From the NCBI GenBank assembly GCA_900469625.1, contig UBXV01000019.1, positions 1-64,000 on the forward strand: 64,000 nt of DNA. The letters run 5' to 3'. Every line of letters begins with the position of its first letter. Position 1 is the first letter of the stretch. Both the position numbers and the translations under genes were made by a program. The notes beneath the pieces were generated by a model. It made no database searches. It was not told the DNA's origin and saw only the letters and a program-made list of their open reading frames with translations. Below, piece after piece: positions 45,824 to 54,465 of the stretch. Origin of the DNA: Hyphomicrobiales bacterium (GTDB lineage Bacteria; Pseudomonadota; Alphaproteobacteria; Rhizobiales; Rhizobiaceae).

Positions 45824-46270
45824 AATGCCAGCGTCTCCGTTTCCGGCGAGCAGGAAACGGGTGGCTTGGCCGACACCAAGGCGCGAGGATGCTCCATCAA
45901 GCGATGGAGCCAAAGATGATGCGCCTGCTCACCCTCCACACAATCGCAGCGGCACGCGGCGACGGCCTTCGCCCTGAACTCCTCGCCGCCATCGCTGAAG
46001 GCCACCAGATGCCGGCGGCTGGCAGCGACGACGTTTCACCGCGCACAGGCATTCAGGGCCTTGAGGGCCTCACTGGCCCCGGCAAGAGCAATCACCCTCC
46101 TTTGCACTGCGTCCGCCGCTCGAAGCGTCCGCTCAGCGCTCAGCGATAGAGCAGGTTGCAAGGAGAGATCACCATTTCCGTTGCGGCGCGGGGCAGCTGT
46201 CGTGGATCAGCAAAGGCGAGCGAATGCAGAAGACCCGCGCCAAACCAGATTAATTTATCAAGTGAAGAAA
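45824..46270. other. Gene-free stretch with two hairpins
   Basis: No supportable gene is seen. Right after the small membrane protein there are two perfect 8-base hairpins: CCGTTTCC/GGAAACGG (45837-45860) and GCTCCATC/GATGGAGC (45891-45910). Neither has a T-run. They may end or protect the transcript, or belong to a small RNA. Confidence 0.45.
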
Positions 46271-46347
46271 TGGTAGCGGAGGAGGGATTCGAACCCCCGA
46301 CACAAGGATTATGATTCCTCTGCTCTAACCTACTGAGCTACTCCGCC
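46271..46347 (-). tRNA. tRNA-Met (anticodon CAT)
   Basis: The 77 bases fold as a cloverleaf: acceptor stem beginning GGCGGAG, D-arm GCTCAGTAGGTTAGAGC, anticodon loop with CAT (complement of 46311-46313), T-arm GGGGGTTCGAATCCC and an encoded CCA end. The sequence resembles elongator tRNA-Met rather than the initiator; a tRNA-Ile2 read (lysidine-modified CAT) cannot be wholly excluded by eye. Confidence 0.93.
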
Positions 46348-46481
46348 GGGTACCGCGTCAGCGCTTCGAAGAAGAAGCCGTCTTGACTGGACGGGCGGCT
46401 TATAAGGCCCGGTTCCGCCTAGTGTCAACCCAAGTCACGGGGAAAATGTGAAGTTTTCCCGCGCGATCGGAAATGATCGGC

Positions 46482-47678
46482 TCAGGCGGCCGCAGGCGCT
46501 GCCAGAAGCACCTTCAATGCGGCCTCCGCACCGGCCTCGCGCTCGGATTTGCGGATGAAGCCGCCGCCATAGACGCGGGCGTCTTCGCCGATGCCGGAAT
46601 AGAGTGCGCAGGCCTGGCCGGGTGCAATGCCCGCTTCGCCCTCGGCAAGCTCGACATAGAGACCTTCCGCATCGCGCTTCAGGATCGCCGGCGCCGGCTG
46701 GCGGGTGGAGCGGACCTTGGCGAAACAATCGAAGCCTTCCGCCGCCACGGTTTCCAGATCCTCGTCGCCCAGCCAGTTGACGTCGCGCAGATAGACGCGG
46801 CGCGTTTCCAGCGCTTCCCTGGGGCCGACGATGACGCGGCGCGAGCGGGCGTCGAGATAGACGACATAGAGCGGCTCGCCGGTGGCGATGCCGATGCCGC
46901 GGCGCTGGCCGATCGTATAGTGCAGGATGCCGTCATGGGTGCCGAGCACGCGGCCGTCGAGATGCACGATCTCGCCGGCAAGCGCCGCGTTCGGCTTCAG
47001 CTTCGTGACGATGTCGCTGTATTTGCCCTGCGGCACGAAACAGATGTCCTGGCTGTCGGCCTTCTGGGCGACGACGAGACCCATCTCGTCGGCGAGCACG
47101 CGGGTTTCGGCCTTCGAGAGATGGCCGAGCGGGAAGCGCAGATAGTCGATCTGTTCCTGGGTGGTGGCAAAAAGGAAGTAGCTCTGGTCGCGATCGGCAT
47201 CCGTCGGGCGATAGAGCGCCCGCTGGCCGGCATGGCGCGGGTTGGGGCTCGGGCGCGAGCGAATATAGTGGCCGGTCGCCAGCGCATCGGCACCGAGCTC
47301 CCTGGCGGTCGCCAGGAGATCGGCGAACTTGACTGTCTGGTTGCAGGCAACACAGGGGATCGGCGTTTCGCCGGCGACATAGCTTTCGGCAAACGGGTTG
47401 ATCACCGTTTCGCGGAAGCGCGCTTCGTAATCGAGCACGTAATGCGGAATGCCGAGTGTTTCGCAGACGCGGCGCGCATCGTCGATGTCCTGGCCGGCGC
47501 AGCAGGAGCCGGCGCGGTGCACGGCAGCGCCATGATCGTAGAGCTGCAGCGTGATGCCGAGAACGTCGTAGCCCTCGCGTTTGAGCAGGCCGGCGACGAC
47601 GGAGGAATCGACGCCGCCGGACATGGCGACGACGACACGCGTATCTTCGGGCTTGCGATCAAAATCGAGACTGTTCAC
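46482..47678 (-). CDS. mnmA: tRNA-specific 2-thiouridylase
   Basis: MnmA (TrmU) makes s2U34 in tRNAs for Glu, Gln and Lys, using sulfur relayed as a persulfide. Visible are the PP-loop SGGVDSSV (about 20-27), the catalytic Cys motif [20 protein letters not shown] and the second Cys in SQDICFVP. The start is taken at GTG 47678 (Met-Asn-Ser-Leu-Asp-Phe-Asp), the usual N-terminus in Rhizobiales; upstream residues are not conserved in type. The length of 398 residues is normal. Confidence 0.93.
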   Translation of the reverse strand: MNSLDFDRKPEDTRVVVAMSGGVDSSVVAGLLKREGYDVLGITLQLYDHGAAVHRAGSCCAGQDIDDARRVCETLGIPHYVLDYEARFRETVINPFAESYVAGETPIPCVACNQTVKFADLLATARELGADALATGHYIRSRPSPNPRHAGQRALYRPTDADRDQSYFLFATTQEQIDYLRFPLGHLSKAETRVLADEMGLVVAQKADSQDICFVPQGKYSDIVTKLKPNAALAGEIVHLDGRVLGTHDGILHYTIGQRRGIGIATGEPLYVVYLDARSRRVIVGPREALETRRVYLRDVNWLGDEDLETVAAEGFDCFAKVRSTRQPAPAILKRDAEGLYVELAEGEAGIAPGQACALYSGIGEDARVYGGGFIRKSEREAGAEAALKVLLAAPAAA

Positions 47679-48053
47679 GGCATCCAATCCGGCCTTTGGG
47701 CGGCGACAACAGCGCCCGCCCTGTTTCACGCGTCATGCGATGCAATGCCGGCATGATGGCGCGCGGCATGCTGTCGGCTTCTGCAGCGCTGCGCGCGCCC
47801 CGTCGCGCACACAAAAATCGCTGCAGCATTGCAAGTTCCGGAGCATAGCTGCCGCCCTTTGCGGCTTCGCTCCGAAGCGCGCCGCCCATGAGGGTTCACC
47901 TGCAGCGCTTCTCAATTGTTGTTTTCGAGCAGGCCGACATCGCAAAACCGCTGCGCAGTTCTGCGCGACGTGCTCCAGTCGCCGACATATAGAAACTTGT
48001 CCGCCCGGCGGCAAGGGTGCGCGATGGCGCAAGTCCGGTCGAAGCGATCCTGT
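47679..48053. other. Gene-free stretch between mnmA and the LuxR gene
   Basis: No gene or clear RNA structure is seen. The stretch carries the mnmA promoter and the end of the leftward LuxR transcript. Confidence 0.4.
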
Positions 48054-48803
48054 TCAGATCAGCTTCAGCCGCATGGCGCGGGCGATCGCCTGCATGCGGT
48101 TGACCGCATCGAGCTTGCGGGTGGCGCTCTTGAAATAGCTGCTCACCGTATAGGTGGAGATGCCGAGGATGATGGCGATCTCGTCGCTGCTCTTGCCGGC
48201 GGCTGCCCAGCGCAGACATTCGATCTCCCGGCTCGACAGCTTTTCGCGCGCGGCACTGCCGGTATCGAACGTGCGCTCGAGGCATTCGAACAATTGCACG
48301 AGCGAGAGATAGAGCGTCGCCTGCTCGACGCCGACGGGCGGCTCGCGCCGGCCCGACAGCATGGCGACGAAGGGATCGCCGCTGGAGGTGTGCAACTGCA
48401 CGGCGAAATGGCGGGCCATATCAGGATGAGCCAATAGCCGGTGCACCATCGCCGCATCGGCCGGCTTTCCGGCCGCATCGAGCAGTTCTGCGCCGCCGTT
48501 GACCGGCAGCTTCGTGGCGCGCAGGCGTTCGACCAGCACGCTCGACTGGAAGGTCTCGCAGGCGTCGTACTGGCGCACCAGCTCCGAGGGCCAGTTGCTC
48601 AGCACCAGCCGCTCGGAAAAGCGCTGCTGCTCGGCCAGCGGCAGCCGCGCGATCATGAAATGGCCGAAGCCGTAACGCGCGATCAGCCGCCGCATCAGGT
48701 GCAGCAGTTCATATTCCGTGCGGACGGCAGCCGTATCGATTTCGGAAATCATGTCCGCCGTCTCAGCCTCGCGCAGCAAGGCTGGTTCATTCGATTCCTT
48801 CAT
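48054..48803 (-). CDS. LuxR-family transcriptional regulator (solo)
   Basis: This 249-residue protein has an N-terminal region of the autoinducer-binding-domain size (LLHLMRRLIARYGFGHFMIARLP, SNWPSELVRQYDA) and a C-terminal LuxR helix-turn-helix (LSSREIECLRWAAAGKSSDEIAIILGISTYTVSSYFKSATRKL). No LuxI-type synthase is in the window, so it is either a solo receptor or a VisN/VisR/ExpR-like regulator. Its gene neighbours sciP, fliJ and ctrA link it loosely to motility and cell cycle. The ribosome site for ATG 48803 is weak. Confidence 0.83.
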   Translation of the reverse strand: MKESNEPALLREAETADMISEIDTAAVRTEYELLHLMRRLIARYGFGHFMIARLPLAEQQRFSERLVLSNWPSELVRQYDACETFQSSVLVERLRATKLPVNGGAELLDAAGKPADAAMVHRLLAHPDMARHFAVQLHTSSGDPFVAMLSGRREPPVGVEQATLYLSLVQLFECLERTFDTGSAAREKLSSREIECLRWAAAGKSSDEIAIILGISTYTVSSYFKSATRKLDAVNRMQAIARAMRLKLI

Positions 48804-49291
48804 CTCTGATCACCACATCACCGGTGCCAACGCACCTGGTCGAGAGAATACAAACCGCCCCGAAAATCACCCGGCGCATGAACTTCACCCGGCAGCCAAA
48901 ATACAGCCACCCTCTCCGGCATGCCCGCGAAAGCAACGCGACCGGTTGTGAAAAATACGACAATGCACCAAGAATGAATCGGGAGCGCGCAAACGTCGCT
49001 CATCCTTTATTTCGGCGCCTCGTTACCAAGAATTTTAGTTAAAGTGAAATGTGGTAATTGCATGGCTCCCATGACAAATCCGCGTTAATCCAAAGCTTTC
49101 CGGGCAATTGGGCGCCGATTGTGGGGATTTGCAGACGTCGCGGTCGCCGCCGCGACGTTGCGGAAACGATCGAGGGACGGTGCGGAAGTCTTTAAAATTA
49201 TGAGTAAATTGTTACCGACCGCTTAGGCAAATGTTAAATGTGGCGGGCTAAGGTCAGCGTCATATGGTCTTGAGTTTGTGTAGAGAGTCCC
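48804..49291. promoter_or_regulatory. LuxR-sciP divergent intergenic region
   Basis: No gene is supportable in these 488 bases. The right half is AT-rich with several TTAA elements, as expected for CtrA-linked promoters. A perfect dyad ACGTCGCGG/CCGCGACGT lies at 49135-49158. GANTC sites occur at 48976-48980 and at 49285-49289, just before the sciP start. Confidence 0.5.
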
Positions 49292-49567
49292 ATGACCGAA
49301 ATGATGCGACCACGCGTAAAATATGTCATCGGCCCCGATGGCAGTCCTCTGACGATTGCGGATCTGCCGCCGGCGAATACCCGGCGCTGGGTCATCCGCA
49401 GGAAGGCTGAGGTGGTTGCCGCTGTACGCGGTGGCCTTTTGAGCCTTGAGGAAGCGTGCGAACGCTATACCCTCACTGTCGAGGAATTCCTGTCCTGGCA
49501 GTCCTCCATCAACGATCACGGCCTGGCCGGACTGCGCACGACACGCATCCAGCAGTATCGCCACTAG
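49292..49567 (+). CDS. sciP: CtrA inhibitory protein SciP (DUF1153)
   Basis: This 91-residue helix-turn-helix protein matches Caulobacter SciP almost along its length (PRVKYVIGPDGSPLTIADLP, RRWVIRRKAEVVAAVRGGL, YTLTVEEFLSWQ). SciP binds CtrA at promoters and blocks transcription of CtrA-dependent genes early in the cell cycle. Here it lies about 1.7 kb from ctrA. The ribosome site is weak and a GANTC methylation site lies three bases before the start codon. Confidence 0.92.
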   Translation: MTEMMRPRVKYVIGPDGSPLTIADLPPANTRRWVIRRKAEVVAAVRGGLLSLEEACERYTLTVEEFLSWQSSINDHGLAGLRTTRIQQYRH

Positions 49568-49797
49568 AAGAGCCCTCGACAGGGCCATAGGTTGCGCGGC
49601 GGCTCCGGGTTTCCCGGTGGCCGCCGCCTTCGTTCTTGTCGCCGAGGCATTCCCACGCAACGCAGCCGGCGCGCCGGAACGCTTCATTTCGGCGACAGTG
49701 CGTTTCCCGTTCCGGCCCATCGGGGCGGTTTCGAACGACGCCATCCTGCTGTAGCATCCCCGACAACACGCAAACGTTGAACGGGAAGGACGCCAGG

Positions 49798-50079
49798 ATG
49801 GATATCGTACACGAAGAAACCGGGTCGCATGGCCGCTATTCCACCACCGTCGAGGGCCACACCGGCGAGATGACCTATTCCCGGTCGTCGCCAAAGCTCG
49901 TTATCGTCGACCATACGCTGGTGCCCGACGAACTGCGCGGCAAGGGCGTCGGCCAGGCGCTGGCGAAACATGCAATCGACGAAGCGCGCAAGGGTGGCTG
50001 GAAGATCATTCCGCTCTGCCCCTTCATGCGCGCGCAGGCGCTGCGCCATCCCGACTGGCAGGACGTCATCCAGGCCTGA
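49798..50079 (+). CDS. Small GNAT-like N-acetyltransferase (YjdJ/DUF4442-type acyl-CoA binding)
   Basis: This 93-residue protein contains the acetyl-CoA binding pattern VPDELRGKGVGQALAKHAIDEARKGG and LCPFMRAQALRHPDW, as in the small GNAT_Acetyltran_2/YjdJ group. Its partner or substrate is unknown. AAGGA precedes the ATG. It is followed by a strong terminator. Confidence 0.83.
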   Translation: MDIVHEETGSHGRYSTTVEGHTGEMTYSRSSPKLVIVDHTLVPDELRGKGVGQALAKHAIDEARKGGWKIIPLCPFMRAQALRHPDWQDVIQA

Positions 50080-50106
50080 GGCAAGCCCGGGCTATCCCGA
50101 AATGAG

Positions 50107-50146
50107 AAAACCCGCCCGACAGCAAGCTGTCGCGCGGGTTTTTCAT
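50107..50146. terminator. Strong rho-independent terminator
   Basis: AAACCCGC(CC)GACAGC pairs with GCTGTCGCGCGGGTTT across a 2-base loop and is followed by TTTTC. It serves the GNAT gene and, read leftwards, possibly fliJ. Confidence 0.85.
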
Positions 50147-50225
50147 TTTTGTGACAATCGTGCCGGATCGGGCCATGCCATCGGCATCGCCCGACAAAGA
50201 ATGAAAATCATCTGCCTCGAAACGA

Positions 50226-50576
50226 TTACGCCCGAAGACGCGTCGTCGTGTCCCGTTCCTCGAGTGCCGCCGCCTTCGCATGTTCGGCCTGCACTTCTTC
50301 GAGCGCGAGTTCGGCAGCATCCTGCTGCATCTTCAGTTCCCGGATGGAGACCTGAAGATTGTCGGCTCTTTGACGAGCGGCCTTGGCGAAAGTGGGATAG
50401 GCAAAATGCGAGGGATCGGAAATACCCGACTTCTTTTCCTCGAAAACAATCTGATTTTCCAGATCCTTGGTCATCCGTTCGAACTCAGCCATCATCATCT
50501 GAAGCTGGCTCAGCTGACGCTGCTTCTCCCTGACCTGAAATTCCTTCAGGCGGACAAGGCTCTCACGTGCTTTCAT
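50226..50576 (-). CDS. fliJ: Flagellar export chaperone FliJ
   Basis: This 116-residue, almost fully coiled-coil protein (MKARESLVRLKEFQVREKQ, LSQLQMMMAEFERMTKDLE) has the length and heptad character of FliJ, the soluble component that couples the FliI ATPase to the flagellar export gate. The start is ATG 50576; the upstream extension is promoter DNA. It is divergent from ctrA, and CtrA controls flagellar genes in this group. Confidence 0.8.
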   Translation of the reverse strand: MKARESLVRLKEFQVREKQRQLSQLQMMMAEFERMTKDLENQIVFEEKKSGISDPSHFAYPTFAKAARQRADNLQVSIRELKMQQDAAELALEEVQAEHAKAAALEERDTTTRLRA

Positions 50577-51017
50577 ACGCAATACTCCCGTGGATAACGA
50601 GACCCCGGTTACTGATTTGGCCCATCGAGCCTGCCCAACAGGCAGAAAACGAAAAATCTTCAGCGATATTAACAAAAGCCTACCGCTGGTAACCTTTCGT
50701 TTACGGGCATCGTTAATCATAGGGTCGATGATTTAAGGCTCCGTAAATACTGAGGCACGAAATATGACGGCCCCGGCATTAACGAGTCAGAAGAGTCAGA
50801 TAGCGGCATTTCCTCATGTTTCGCATGAAAAGTGCCATTTTGGATTCACGTTTGAAATCAGGAGACTGCTAAAAATATTTAACAATCTCGATACACCTTG
50901 CCAGAGTGAATCAGAATTTGTTAACCATTTGATGGCAGCCTCCAAATCAGGCAACGACTGGATCCGTATCGCGTAAGGGGGCCACGATGACCTTGGGCGG
51001 CGGAAAAGGGGAAGAAT
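50577..51017. promoter_or_regulatory. fliJ-ctrA control region with GANTC and CtrA-like sites
   Basis: This 441-base AT-rich region has four GANTC (CcrM methylation) sites at 50784, 50793, 50843 and 50908. It has a near-perfect CtrA box TTAA-N7-TAAA at 50733-50747 and a TTAACCAT at 50921-50928. This matches the known design in Caulobacter, where CcrM methylation state and CtrA itself control ctrA promoters. A 70-codon frame at 50764-50976 overlaps these sites and is not believed to be a gene. Confidence 0.7.
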
Positions 51018-51719
51018 ATGCGGGTTCTACTAATTGAAGACGACAGCGCAACGGCTCAGAGCATTGAGCTGATGCTCAAGTCCGAGAGTTTCAACGTTTA
51101 CACCACCGATCTCGGTGAGGAAGGCGTCGATCTCGGCAAACTCTACGACTACGACATCATCCTTCTCGACCTCAACCTGCCTGACATGTCCGGCTACGAG
51201 GTCTTGAGAACCCTGCGTCTTTCCAAGGTGAAGACGCCGATCCTCATCCTCTCCGGCATGGCAGGCATTGAAGACAAGGTTCGCGGTCTCGGCTTCGGCG
51301 CCGACGACTACATGACCAAGCCGTTCCACAAGGACGAGCTGGTGGCACGCATCCATGCGATCGTCCGCCGTTCCAAGGGTCATGCCCAGTCGGTCATCTC
51401 GACCGGCGAACTGATCGTCAATCTCGACGCCAAGACGGTGGAAGTCGGCGGACAGCGCGTCCACCTCACCGGCAAGGAATACCAGATGCTCGAGCTGCTT
51501 TCGCTGCGCAAGGGCACGACGCTGACCAAGGAAATGTTCCTCAACCACCTCTATGGTGGCATGGACGAGCCGGAACTGAAGATCATCGACGTCTTCATCT
51601 GCAAGCTGCGCAAGAAACTTGCCAACGCTGCAGGCGGCGCCAACTACATCGAAACCGTCTGGGGCCGCGGCTACGTCCTGCGCGAGCCGGATGGCGCGGA
51701 ATACGCCGAAACCGCCTGA
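51018..51719 (+). CDS. ctrA: Cell-cycle master response regulator CtrA
   Basis: This 233-residue OmpR-type regulator has receiver residues D8-D9, phospho-acceptor D51 ([16 protein letters not shown]) and Lys in DDYMTKPF, and a C-terminal winged helix ([31 protein letters not shown]). It is highly conserved in alphaproteobacteria. It controls DNA replication start, division, flagella and pili and is phosphorylated through CckA-ChpT. The C-terminus ends in AETA, close to the Ala-Ala type end used for ClpXP turnover. It is surrounded by sciP, fliJ and chpT. Confidence 0.96.
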   Translation: MRVLLIEDDSATAQSIELMLKSESFNVYTTDLGEEGVDLGKLYDYDIILLDLNLPDMSGYEVLRTLRLSKVKTPILILSGMAGIEDKVRGLGFGADDYMTKPFHKDELVARIHAIVRRSKGHAQSVISTGELIVNLDAKTVEVGGQRVHLTGKEYQMLELLSLRKGTTLTKEMFLNHLYGGMDEPELKIIDVFICKLRKKLANAAGGANYIETVWGRGYVLREPDGAEYAETA

Positions 51720-51791
51720 TTTCAGGCTTAGTTTCGGGCGCGGCATGGACCCGCATATCCAGGCATGACGCCAACGGAATTCCTTTGAACG

Positions 51792-51818
51792 AACCCGCCC
51801 TTGCCGGCGGGTTTTTTC
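51792..51818 (+). terminator. ctrA terminator
   Basis: AACCCGCC/GGCGGGTT with a 6-base loop is followed by TTTT. Confidence 0.88.
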
Positions 51819-51994
51819 GTCTTCGCAGCGCTGTCAGGCGCGCTGATGACAGCGTCCGGCGTCGCATTGGCGCCGCGAAACAGGCTTCCGGTCCGTTGTT
51901 GTCAACTGCCGCATGGCAACGGACGCGCAAGGCGCGAAGAGAGCCGCGCCCTGCCCTTCGCTTTCAACGCGCGCTTCAAAGGAAGGCAGACAGC

Positions 51995-52020
51995 AAAAAG
52001 CCGCAGCAGTTGCCGCGGCT
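51995..52020 (-). terminator. Terminator of the receiver-domain gene
   Basis: On the minus strand AGCCGC pairs with GCGGCT and is followed by TTTTT. Confidence 0.7.
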
Positions 52021-52058
52021 CGTTCGGTCCAGAATGTGGTGTGCCTCGCCTCGGCGCC

Positions 52059-52421
52059 TCAGGCGGCCATGGACTGGCTGGCAAAGACGCTTGTCAAAAT
52101 CTTGCGGTCGAAGGGCTTCAACAGGAAGTCGTCGGCACCGGCGCGCTTGCCCGCCATCATCTTTTTCAGATCCGCCTCGACGACGCAGTAGTAGATGCGC
52201 ACCGATGCGCCGTTCGGCAACCGCCTGATATTGGCGATGAGATCGAGTGCGCCTTCCAGGCCGGCATCGACCACGAGGATATTCGGCAGCTCGGCTTCGC
52301 AGCGCACCAGCGCCTCGAGCCCGCTCGGGGCTTCATAAACAAGGAAGCCCATGCCGGACAGAATACGTTTCCCAACTTTCCTGACGACATCCGAGCCGTC
52401 GGCAATCATCAAGCGCCGCAT
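52059..52421 (-). CDS. Degenerate single-domain response regulator
   Basis: This 120-residue receiver-only protein (MRRLMIADGSDVVRK start, ATG 52421 behind AGGGAG) keeps the phospho-acceptor Asp (ILVVDAGLEGA) and the Lys in FLLKPFD. It has lost one of the two acidic metal ligands (ADG instead of DD) and the Thr/Ser switch (YCVVEAD). It lies between ctrA and chpT on the chpT strand. It could take phosphate poorly or act as a constitutive adaptor in the CckA-ChpT-CtrA pathway (inference). CpdR and DivK are different, more canonical receivers. Confidence 0.8.
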   Translation of the reverse strand: MRRLMIADGSDVVRKVGKRILSGMGFLVYEAPSGLEALVRCEAELPNILVVDAGLEGALDLIANIRRLPNGASVRIYYCVVEADLKKMMAGKRAGADDFLLKPFDRKILTSVFASQSMAA

Positions 52422-52685
52422 GTCCAACTCCCTTCATGCCTTACCTATACGCGCATTCGCGCGCCTGAAACAACCCTATACAAATTTGGCAAAGATTTCG
52501 TTACGGAGCGTGCTTAACGCCTGCTTTCCGGCCGGTTTCAACGCTCTGAAAACATTAATTTTTCTGCGAACCCGAGCGAAGGCCCGGCGCACAAGGCACC
52601 CGCGTTGCGGCCATGCCGAAATCCGGCGCGGTGTCAGTCACCTGACCGCGCCGGAGTTGTCTCAAAATGAAAAATGCTGACCGGC

Positions 52686-53339
52686 TCAGGCGTCGACCTG
52701 CGCCATGCGCGCGGTGAAGATGATCGCTTCGCCGGTCGAAACCACATCGATCGTCATGCCGGCCTCTTCGCCGAGCAGCACCGTGTAATATGGCTGGATC
52801 GAATGGGCATCGACAGCCTCCTCCGGCGTGCCGGAGAGAAGCTCGACCAGGCGCGGCGGAACGCGCATCATCCGGCCCTTGCAGTTCAGCGTGAACACCG
52901 CATCGAGTTCGGGATTTTCGAGCGTGATGTCGATGACGCCGCCGCGCGGGATCGCGCCATAGGCGATGAGGAAGAGGTTCAACAGCAGCTTGACCCGGTT
53001 CTTGGCGATGATGGCGCGCGGCCCGTGCCAGTTAACCTCGGTCTTCTTCTCTGCAGCGGCAAAATCCTTGGCGGCTTTTTCGGCTTCGCCGGTGTCGATC
53101 GATGCGCCGACCGAGCCGGATGCACCAAAGGCGAGACGGGCGAACTTCAGCCTGACCGAAGCGTTGAGGGCGCTGGTGCGGATGAGGTCCATGGCGTCGG
53201 CGTCGGCGCCGCCTTCATCGAGCAATTCCAGGCCGTTGTTGATGGCCCCGACCGGCGAGATGACGTCGTGGCAAACCCGGCTGCACAGCAGCGCGGCCAG
53301 ATCGGGTCCCGTCAGTGTCAGGTTCGGATTCTTCGCCAT
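52686..53339 (-). CDS. chpT: Histidine phosphotransferase ChpT
   Basis: This 217-residue protein is of the ChpT/HPTransfase family, with the helical dimerisation region SRVCHDVISPVGAINNGLELL containing phospho-His24 and a degenerate ATPase-like domain after it. ChpT relays phosphate from CckA to CtrA and CpdR. The start at ATG 53339 (MAKNPNLTL) was chosen because earlier codons are not conserved in type. It is divergent from eipA; the shared promoter has a CtrA-like box. Confidence 0.92.
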   Translation of the reverse strand: MAKNPNLTLTGPDLAALLCSRVCHDVISPVGAINNGLELLDEGGADADAMDLIRTSALNASVRLKFARLAFGASGSVGASIDTGEAEKAAKDFAAAEKKTEVNWHGPRAIIAKNRVKLLLNLFLIAYGAIPRGGVIDITLENPELDAVFTLNCKGRMMRVPPRLVELLSGTPEEAVDAHSIQPYYTVLLGEEAGMTIDVVSTGEAIIFTARMAQVDA

Positions 53340-53483
53340 CGTCGTTCCTTGTTCGGTTCCATCGGCGTGCGGATATGAGGCACGCGCTCGGGCAAAGCCG
53401 GTAAAGCCTCCCGCGCGCAGACGCAAGCCACGGGCTGCCCGGCACAGCCGTTCATCAGTGGATCATAATGACACCACATTTGG

Positions 53484-53498
53484 TAAACCGATTGTTAA
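53484..53498. promoter_or_regulatory. CtrA-like box in the chpT-eipA divergent promoter
   Basis: TAAA-N7-TTAA differs in one base from the CtrA consensus TTAA-N7-TTAA. A 7-base dyad AACCGAT/ATCGGTT (53486-53509) overlaps it. Confidence 0.5.
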
Positions 53499-53615
53499 GA
53501 CCATCGGTTCAAATTGCAGGGAAATGGTCCAGAACCCGCTGGCCGAGTCATCATTGCCGATGCCGGCCCCAGCAAACCCGCAAGCGAGTGATTTTCGCGC
53601 CTGACGGAGGAAACG

Positions 53616-54206
53616 ATGCAGCAGATCATGAAGGCGGCCAAGACGGCCAGCCGCGCAATCCTGGCGACGATTGTCCTGATGGCGGGCGCCATATCCGCCG
53701 CCCAGGCCCAGCAGGCGAACAACAGCCAGTATTCGATGCAGGAGATCGTCGATGCCGGCCACGGCTTCTTCGGCGAAACCTCAGGCGGCCTTGCCAAGGT
53801 GGTGGAGCGTGCCTTCGAACGCTACGGCCTGCCCAACGGCTACATTCTCGGCCAGGAAGGCTCCGGCGCCTTCATCGCCGGCCTGACCTACGGCGAAGGC
53901 GAACTCAACACCAAGAATGCCGGCCAGCACAATGTCTTCTGGCAGGGCCCGTCGCTCGGCATCGACTGGGGTGGCCAGGGCAGCCGCGCGATGATGCTGG
54001 TCTACAACCTGCCGAGCGTGCCGGCGCTCTACAAACGGTTTGGCGGCGTCTCCGGCTCCGCCTACGTGGTGGCCGGCGTCGGCATGACGGTCCTGACCGA
54101 CGAGCAGATCGTCGTCGTCCCGATCCGCACCGGTATCGGCGCCCGGCTCGGGATCAATGTCGGCTATCTCAAGATGACGCAGAACCCCACCTGGAACCCC
54201 TTCTGA
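53616..54206 (+). CDS. eipA: Envelope integrity protein EipA (DUF1134)
   Basis: This 196-residue exported protein has a signal peptide (to about residue 32, AAQAQQ) and the DUF1134 beta-barrel-like domain (ETSGGLAKVVERAFERYGLPNGYILGQEGSGAF, GQHNVFWQGPSLGIDWGGQGSR). In Brucella, EipA is a periplasmic protein needed for envelope-stress resistance and its gene neighbours chpT, as here. GGAGG lies five bases before the ATG. Confidence 0.9.
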   Translation: MQQIMKAAKTASRAILATIVLMAGAISAAQAQQANNSQYSMQEIVDAGHGFFGETSGGLAKVVERAFERYGLPNGYILGQEGSGAFIAGLTYGEGELNTKNAGQHNVFWQGPSLGIDWGGQGSRAMMLVYNLPSVPALYKRFGGVSGSAYVVAGVGMTVLTDEQIVVVPIRTGIGARLGINVGYLKMTQNPTWNPF

Positions 54207-54465
54207 GCTGCACCATGTTTCCTCGGACCCATTCGATATGAGGAAATGACGTGCAGCAAACCAGAATGCTACAGCGACCGTTGCGCGTTTCTTTAGACGC
54301 GCAGCGCCGTCGATGGCAGGCGCCCCTCGGCAAAATCCCGCCGCCAATACTTGCAGCGCACGGAACGTCATGTTTAGTGCACAGATATGACATGAAGCGC
54401 CTTGCTTTGACCCTTGCGGTCAGGCGGGGCGTTTGCTTCCGGTCCAGCTTTGAAACGGCCAGCTC

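Larger units (their letters stand above)
51720..52058. other. Intergenic region between convergent ctrA and receiver genes
   Basis: No gene is seen. Two terminators flank it, one for each convergent gene, listed separately. Confidence 0.5.

Noticed and set aside
50764-50976. A 70-codon open frame before ctrA
   Set aside because: It overlaps the GANTC and CtrA-like sites, has low GC, lacks a good ribosome site and shows no family features. It is best read as promoter DNA.
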